Shown one piece after another: positions 56,940 to 64,000 of a DNA stretch of 64,000 nt (position 1 is the stretch's first letter; each line of letters begins with the position of its first letter). The position numbers and the translations under genes are program-made. The notes under the pieces were generated by a model that was given only the letters and a program-made list of their open reading frames with translations, had not been told where the DNA came from and did not search any database. Source of the stretch: Tamarix chinensis (Eukaryota; Streptophyta; Magnoliopsida; Caryophyllales; Tamaricaceae); contig CM060181.1 of assembly GCA_030549775.1 (NCBI GenBank), positions 55,413,201 to 55,477,200 of the forward strand, written 5' to 3'.

Positions 56940-58244
56940 ATTTGAAATTTGCATAAAAATGTGCAAATCCAAGGAAGTGGTGCATGGAATTAGAGAAAAA
57001 ACAAAGTGTGAAATGCATTGGAAGATAATAAATCCCAAATGATTATGGAGAAGTCAAGAAAGTTAATGAGATGAAAAGAGGATGAAAGGAATAAAAAGGA
57101 ACAAGAAAAAGGTGTTGCACAACTTTAGCATAACCAACTGCACACCCGTAAAACCCTTGATCTAGCCTAGCTATAGGTAGATGTGTTGCACAAACTCAAC
57201 ACACCCACCTTGTATAGATGTGTAGAATATTGGAGTTAGTTCCGAAAGCAAAATTGTTGCATGGTCAGCCTGTGTAACTTTGCACAGTCGTACAACCGCG
57301 GTTAACACCACTTTTAAGCATGATGTTACGCCTATTTCTGGCACTTCTTCTTCTATTTTTCTTTGATAATTTAAGGATAATTTTTAGATCATTTTTTTCC
57401 ACCATTTTTCCTAAGCATAAAATCCATGTAATCTATTTTAATTTATGTAATTTTACTTTCCAAATTTAAAGTAGATGATCATGTATTACAACTATGCATC
57501 GAACTCAATTTATCTTTAATTCATGGTTTAATATATCCACTCTCTCTTTCATTATTTATTGTATATGTTAATATGTATGCGGTTTATTTTTATTATTCAC
57601 ATTTTCTTGTAGCCATGAGTGAGCAATTCCTTATTCTAGGATTAAATTAGGCTTGATTTAGTATGAATATGATAAATTAAAGTATATGTTGTATGTATGG
57701 TTCCTATGTGTTGTTTCCAATGTTAGGAATCATTGTTATGAGTCAAATTTGATGGAATTAGACTTATTTAGATGTTGATTATAGCTAAAAGGTTAAAATC
57801 AATGTCAGAAATTAACACAGGAATAGAAATTCAAATTATCACAAAAGTAGACGTTTGATTCTTAGGAAATATTGAATCGATGGCACTTAATGGATTTAAT
57901 ATAATTTTTTAGACAAAAAAATTAGTCAATGAATTATGTTAAAAACATTCTTAGACCTTGAAAGAGTCTAGCAAATCACATTAGATTGATTGTTCACAAC
58001 CCGTTGACCTATATTACAACATAAATTTAATTAATTATTGAGTATTAGGGATGAGACTAAAATTCAATCCTAGGCTATATATTTATCGTTTTAGAATCTA
58101 TATTTAGTTATTCATTACATTTTTGTTCATTATCTACTTTCATATCTTCATTCCATTGTGATCTAGAATGCTAAAGTGACAAAGACTGGTAGTTAATTAC
58201 AAAGTACTTGTATAATACAAAGTTGTGCACTTGTGAATAGCACA
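56940..58244 (+). mobile_element. Athila-like LTR 'L', plus orientation
   Basis: The reverse complement aligns with the A LTRs: AAATCCAAGGAAGTGGTGCATGG (56970s), CACCCGTAAAACCC and TTGTTGCATGGTCAGCCTG (57110-57300), GGTTCCTATGTGTTG..., GATTAAATTAGGCTTGATTTAG (57640), ending GCACTTGTGAATAGCACACATCA. Neither primer site nor genes adjoin it, so it is solo or truncated. No target duplication seen; the left end is approximate. Confidence 0.65.
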
Positions 58245-58531
58245 CATCAAACACTCCCACTTTTCTCTGTAAAAAAATTGTGTTTTTAAAAAATTAAAAA
58301 TGTAGAAATACTTAAACACTCTTAAAAAAATATAAGGTGTTACAATAGTACCTAACATAAGATAGATGTCTTACTGCCTACCTCATGTTAAAAACAAGGA
58401 TAAGTATCCAACCAATCAACATAGGAAAAAATTAGAGTGTGCAAGAACTTAAAGATATGAAATTCAATGTGTAAAACCCGGGGCTATCTAAGCCTAAAAT
58501 CCATACAAAAGATACTCTAAGAGAAAATTGT
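58245..58531. other. Unassigned spacer
   Basis: AT-rich; includes ATAAGGTGTTACAATAG and CCTAACATAAGATAG. It is the target into which H inserted. Possibly part of an older LTR continuing at 62069. Confidence 0.4.
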
Positions 58532-59139
58532 TAACTTATAACACCCTAACTTTTACTATTAAAAATTTTTGTTTTATAGTGGAAGTATATAAGTAAAATA
58601 TTAAGAGTTATCACTGTAATTGATGTATAATTAACATAAGTCTTGTTTATTCAACATTCTTTAAATCAATCACAAGGCTAAAACATCAATAGTAACACAA
58701 GAAAATGATAAGCGAAAGAAGCATTTATAATACAATAATGAGTTTGGAGATTAACACCAAATTACAATAAATAAAATACAAAATATCAAGAGTATAAAAG
58801 GGTATCTAGGGAAATACAACTATTGGATAACATTACTCTTCACCTAACAACTAGTACATATAAGGTCACTCCTCCCCAGATAGTGCATCATAGGAAGCAT
58901 AATCATCTAGATGATCTTCTGAGAACTACACATAAGAATCAGGGTTTCCTTCTCTTGGAAATGAGCAGACATACTGAGAAATGGAACAATAATAACGAAA
59001 TAGAGATATAATTAGCACATGCATTCCCAACAGGTGATAAATATATAGTCAAATAAATGAAATATCTCATGAGATAAATAATAATTTGGGCTTCTTTATT
59101 AGATATAAACATTTTTATTCTTTTATATACATTAGTGCA

Positions 59140-59590
59140 GGAACCCCACTATTCTTAAATATGTGGAATTATATGAAACACCTTCTCAGGGATAACATAC
59201 CAAAGCCACTATTATCATCTAGTATAATGGATATAAAAATATCACCTTCTTGAGGTAGAATGCTCCTAAACCATTGTTCTCTCTAATGGAACAGATATAT
59301 ATAAAAACATCACCTTGGTCTTGACTCACAAACTCTTCCACTTTAAATTATTAATGTCTTTTCCATAGTTTATACTATTATATTTTCACTTCACGATGAG
59401 TAGGGGCCCCACTATTCTTAATCTAGTGGAACAGACTAAAACACCTTCTCGGTACATAATGCTCTTGATCCACTATTTTTTCCAGTGGAATAGATATTAA
59501 AAACATCACCTTCTTGTGAGAAAATGCTCCCAAGACACTATTCTCTCTGGTAGAACGGAATATAAAAACATCACCTTAACTCTACTCATG
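59140..59590 (-). repeat. CACTATTCT/CTAGTGGAAC cluster in LTR H
   Basis: About six units of 60-70 bp: CCACTATTCTTAATCTAGTGGAAC or variants, then ATATAAAAACATCACCTTCTTG. Related to but distinct from the GGTGGACCGG units of D and F. Confidence 0.75.
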
Positions 59591-60699
59591 TGATCTCTCA
59601 CTTTAAGTGATTAGTATCTTATTTATGATAAATTCTTATGCATTAAACACATTAAAGCAAGTAGACACATAACATAGGTTAAAGTCCTTAAATCTCTTCA
59701 AACCCTAATTACAAACTCTATAGTATTCATCCTCCCATAATTATTATTCAACCACAAATTATAGTATATCACTCTCAGATATCATCATCATTATTATACC
59801 ATAATTCATGGTGTAACTCCTATGTCATACGCATATAATAATAATCCTATTCGAAGGTATTACTCATAGAAATATCCAAAAACCCTAATCTCACATATTA
59901 GCCATAATGCACCCCATGAGACTCATATGATTACTAAGTTCAATCAACATACTCATAAGGCCAATCATTACCAACATATCCAAAATCTAAATAACCTCTA
60001 TATTTTTCACATGGAACGATAACATTATCGGTTTATGTTATTATACCCTGATTAAACCATTATTCCATTGAAGGAACCTAAAACAAACAATACTTCTAGA
60101 CATTTCTTAGGATACCATTATCATATTTTAATCCACCTAACACATAAAATACCAAAATTTCTTTATTATTCTATAATGACAAAAATACCCCTAAGGATAA
60201 CCAATAATTTTTATTTTATAAAACCTTATATCTTCCACAATAATTAATTTTTACCAATCCACTATTTATCATCATACTCCTTAAATATACACATTCCACT
60301 TATAATGGCTCATTTGGCTTATATTTCATGCCATATAATATATTTCCCACAAATATGTCATCAGCATAACAATATCATATCCATACTTCTTACCTATTCT
60401 CACTTTCTTTCAAACATATAATCCATATTATCACAACATATCATCAACATCATACGTTAAAATCATATAACAACAATATCATGAAAAACACACATAACCA
60501 TATAAGCAAGTAATACAAAAACCTAAACATCAATTAGTATTCTTGATAACTAGGACATCGGGCGCATGTAAATCTTATACTTCATCCTCCGATATTATTA
60601 GAATATCACCTACGAAAAAATAACCAAATCCATAGTTAGGCTCAAAGAGTATAACTAAGGGAGAAATTAAGGTAAAGAGGTAAAACTAAAAATAATCGT

Positions 60700-61860
60700 A
60701 GTCAAATGTAAGCTTGAGATGTGTGGATGTGTAGTGGAATATATGGTAGAGCTATGGTAAAAATTTGGTGGTGTTTGGATAAGGTTTGGGAGTAAAATAG
60801 GGGTGCACGGCCTAAAATAGGGGATGCATAGTCCTACTGCAAGCACTACACACCCTAGATGAGAGTTAGGATCAGGCATGGCCAAGCAATTCAAAGTGGC
60901 ACAGCCTTGCTCGATCATTGTAAATTGGTCGCAAGTCGAACAAATGTGTATGGGTGTGCATCAAGGCCATGCACAAGGCATGTAAGGGTGAAAGGGTAAG
61001 CTATGTTGGGTTACACAGGCATACGATATGAAATTTTAGTGTTGCACGACTGTGCTTGAGGCCATGTATAGGTTGTGTGTTTCTCAAAAACACAATGGGA
61101 AAAAGAAATAAGAAGGAAAAAGAGGCAGTGGTCGATGGTGATGGTCGGTAACGGTCTTAGGGATGGTTAGGGAAACATTGGCAGTTAGTCCACCGATTGA
61201 TGGGTTGCATGTGGTGGTGTATAGTGGTGATGGAGGTGGCTCAATCATGCAAAATAGGGTACAACCTCTTCAAGAAGTAGAAAAGGAGAAGGGAAGAAGA
61301 AGAAGAAGAAGAAAAGAAGGGAAGTTTGTGTAAAGGCTTTTGGACCCAAAATGGCAGAGTGGAGGCAAAACATAAAGGAATAAAGGAGGGTTTGGTATGT
61401 ATGTATGTATGTATAAATATATACACATATGTGTGTGTGATGTAAATGGGGAAAGGAAAATAGAGGGGGAGGCATGCAAATAATAGTGTAGGGGGTGGTG
61501 CAAGTCACATGGGGTGGTAGTGGAGCTAATGGTTGTGTGTTGTGGTGAAAATGAAGGTGATGGTGATGGTGAGTGTGTATGTTGCGTAATGATGAGAAAG
61601 AAAAATAAGAAGGCATAGGATGTGCATGTGTGTGCAGGTCGGGCAGCAGGGATAAGAGAAGAAGAAGACTGGTGATGGATGATGGATGGATGTAGAGGAG
61701 ATGATGGGAGATAGTGTAAGAGGATGGAATGTAAGTTGTAACAAAATTCAACTATTGTAGCTAAGTTGATGGGATAAGGAGAAGAAAGAAAAGAAAAGGA
61801 GAAAGAAAAAGGAAAAGGTAAAAAAGATTATTGATTAGTTTAGGTGATTTTGGATTAGCC
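60700..61860 (-). repeat. Purine/GT-rich block of LTR H
   Basis: Plus strand rich in G, A and GT (GGTGATGGTGATGGTGAG, GAAGAAGAAGAAGAAG, a GTATGTATGTATGTAT run at 61397). The minus frames 60667-60918 and 61241-61751 are translations of it with no family motif. Confidence 0.7.
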
Positions 61861-62068
61861 AACATAGTTAGGGTTAGTGGTAATTTTAGCGGGTTTGAGA
61901 TTGGGTTACAAAATATGGTTTATTTAGGTCAAAGATTCAGATCTGGTTAAAGTTTTGGATTAAGAAATTGGGTTAAGGATAAAATAGGTTTTTCTCGAGA
62001 TTAGAATCAAATTAGATTATTAATATTACAAGATTAGGCTAAGTAAATTTTTGAGGTGTTACATAACT

Positions 62069-63399
62069 AGAGGAAATTAATTTCAAGGGAGGATGCCTTG
62101 GTCACTCAAGGACCATAAAATAATGTCTTTAGAAAGGCCTACACTCAAATAACCCAACTATGCTAAAGAAGATGATTGACCACTCACTGGATTTCCTCAA
62201 AAATGTGTATATGATCTCCTATTCATGGGATTGAGTAGAGGATTACAAAACAACCCAATTATTATGCATACATACAAAGTAAAATAATCTACCACTAATG
62301 TAGATCACGGTACGGGTAAGACCTATATATCATGTTCATAATGAGGCATACAGAAATTTACATGCAATAATCTTACTATGTCAATCTTGTACTACCATAT
62401 AAGGTTATACAAGACATATTTAGAGCCACCAAAACATGCTTCATCATAATTATATGGGGATATACATGCCATATCATACATATCATATTCTTGAGGAAAT
62501 ATGATTCATTTAAATTATCCATATGATAGTTTAGAGGGTGTATCTCGTAGAGTAATGCACATGAAGATATACATATATGACTATTTAACCATGGATTCTT
62601 ATAGTAGGGGGATCCTAATTATACTTAAACTTGATCATGCAATAATTCATAGAATCATGCTTGACTAATATAATCATGCAAAAATAGAGCTTTCGAGGGA
62701 AGTATATGGTAGTACACATAATTAAGCTTATATATATATAATAGATGTCCCACATTATTCATTTGGAGGAAAACTTAAAAAAATATGACATTTAAGTTAC
62801 GTAGTTACATGATAAGCATATAACCAATTGGATATTATCTATGGTTAAGGTGAGAATAACATTCCTTTGTACTAGTTTAATGAACAAATGAAGAGGATTA
62901 TACAAATATTCATAAATTAAGTAATGTGTGAGTTCTTAATTACTTATGAGACAAAATCATGTATCATTTTATTAAAAATAATCATATGAGGATTGATAAT
63001 AAAATGAGTTAATGCAAATTTAATACCTCTTTACTATTTATTATGGTTATTATCTTGCATTAGGTGAACATATGACTCCTTTATTCTAATCTATTGAGAA
63101 ATAGGTCATATTATTCCCTATGTAATGCTGAAGCATCTCAAGCTCACTTTAAAACTTATTCTTCAAGGGATGAAGAATAAGAATTAGCATACTTGGAGAT
63201 GGAACCCATTGTGCTTGAAAATTCTTCTACTTCTAATGCTTTGCTAAGAAACTCTTACAAGTATTCTATATGTTTTCAAGAATTTTAAGCTATGGAAGAT
63301 CTTTGATGTACGAGATGATGGCATTATAAGAATTACAAAGTTGCATGGAATACATGGCTACAAAATACAAAGTTATATTACACATATAACATCTATGTA
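62069..63399. other. Unassigned region
   Basis: No firm identification. CTATTCATGGGATTGAGTAG (about 62218) resembles the CTCATGGGAATGAGCAGC stretch of the long LTRs, so part may be an old LTR. A plus-strand stretch at about 63150-63287 stays nearly open (EELAYLEMEPIVLEN-like, one stop) but matches nothing I recognise. Confidence 0.35.
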
Positions 63400-63922
63400 T
63401 TATATATTAAGAGTTTGTGTAGCTTTGTTATTTTGTTGTATACTTTGTAATACGAGTAAAATGTCATTTTAATTAATATTTATATGCTTGTGACATGCAA
63501 ATGGATTATTTTTATTAATAAGGTCGAGTATTATAGGCTTATTAGTGAAACGGCTTGCATGTGTACATGTATGTATGTATGTATATACCCTCATGCACAC
63601 TTGATCTCAATATATGGGTAATACATGAAATGAAAACTTTCAAACAAGAGAGAATTAACACAAGGTGCACTTTCTTCTTCCACTTCTCTTCTTCTCCTTC
63701 AATTTAGGTTCTTGGAGAGTTGTAGAGTGCATTATATTAAGATATAGAATATTTTTCTTTAGAAGGTTAAAGATCATAGGTTAGATCTTAGCCACCATCC
63801 CACCAAAAATTAGAAATCAACATAAAAAATTTCAAGTTCAATGAAGCTTTGAAATACTTGAGGACCATAAGAAAATTTTGTATAATGTTGAATATTATTA
63901 GTGGATGATCTTCCACATCAAA
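63400..63922 (+). mobile_element. Copia-type 5' LTR at the right edge (start uncertain)
   Basis: Contains a TATA-like GTATGTATATACC (about 63575-63590), then CTCAATATATGGGTAATACATG, CTTCTTCTTCCACTTCTC and, next to the primer site, GATCTTCCACATCA. This layout is typical of plant Copia 5' LTRs with promoter, short leader and primer site. The left end could not be fixed and the element's genes lie beyond the window. Confidence 0.6.
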
Positions 63923-63924
63923 TT

Positions 63925-63936
63925 TGGTATCAAAGC
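63925..63936 (+). promoter_or_regulatory. Primer binding site at the right edge (initiator Met tRNA)
   Basis: TGGTATCAAAGC, one mismatch from TGGTATCAGAGC, two or three bases after the LTR end. Confidence 0.8.
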
Positions 63937-64000
63937 AAGGCTATTGGTGTCGAAAAATCAAGTGCAGAATTTAACTAATTTTTTTGACTCCAACCCAATC

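Larger units (their letters stand above)
58537..62063 (-). mobile_element. Solo LTR 'H' (3527 bp) with TAACT duplication
   Basis: Begins TATAACACCCTAAC and ends TTTTGAGGTGTTACA, flanked by TAACT at 58532-58536 and 62064-62068. Modules: CACTATTCT/TAGTGGAAC cluster (59140-59590), CACTTTAAGTGATTAG (59598), purine block (60700-61860) with CACGG/GTGCA units (60870-61080), AT-rich start. It lacks the 46-bp quasi-palindrome and the 27-bp minisatellite, so it represents a second subfamily, together with K. Confidence 0.88.

Overview
This window is plant nuclear DNA from a gene-poor, heterochromatin-like region. It is built almost entirely of LTR retrotransposons inserted into one another. I see no intact host gene, rRNA, tRNA or CRISPR array. 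The evidence for a plant is the transposon set: a Tekay/Del-type chromovirus with an initiator-Met tRNA primer site and very long LTRs, two Athila-type Ty3/gypsy elements (one with a clear Asp-tRNA primer site), Copia remnants with initiator-Met primer sites, and a BED-finger hAT transposase. An angiosperm is most likely; the species cannot be named from sequence alone. Nearly every coding stretch is broken by stops and frameshifts. Many of the in-frame stops sit where the family has Trp or Gln, as expected from deamination of methylated cytosine.

Layout. 1-1010: minus-strand hAT transposase relic running off the left edge. 2400-2985: possible LTR fragment. 2990-4004: plus-strand Ty3/gypsy integrase relic abutting a 3.5-kb LTR (J, 4005-7475). 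9060-40917: a five-level nest, K[B[A[C[D]]]]. K is an old long LTR split into 9060-10477 and 39646-40917. B is an Athila-like element (LTRs 10478-12014 and 38044-39645). A is a second Athila-like element (LTRs 12403-13865 and 32305-33758) flanked by the duplication AATAG. C is the chromovirus (3' LTR 18324-19409, truncated 5' LTR 28411-30775). D is a 4.1-kb LTR (22075-26180) of the same long-LTR type, inserted in C's reverse transcriptase gene. 40970-41100: possible SINE. 41638-56935: a Copia element whose gag gene is split by LTR E (42036-55792, duplication GAGAA), which in turn holds LTR G (about 43047-47140) and LTR F (48422-53264, duplication CCCTT). 56940-58244: Athila-like LTR. 58537-62063: solo LTR H (duplication TAACT). 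From about 63400: Copia-type 5' LTR plus primer site, running off the right edge.

The most interesting signal is the shared architecture of the long LTRs (C left and right, D, E, F, G, H, J, K). Read in sense direction, the better preserved copies carry a short terminal inverted repeat, an AT-rich start, a strongly pyrimidine-rich block of up to 1.2 kb, a 27-28-bp minisatellite or a (TAA)n tract, a cluster built on a CCGGTGGACCGG-like core, and two quasi-palindromes centred on GTAC near the LTR end. These modules look like cis-acting retrotransposon DNA or RNA elements that I do not recognise from described families. They also explain most of the long open frames in the window, which are translations of low-complexity repeat rather than genes.
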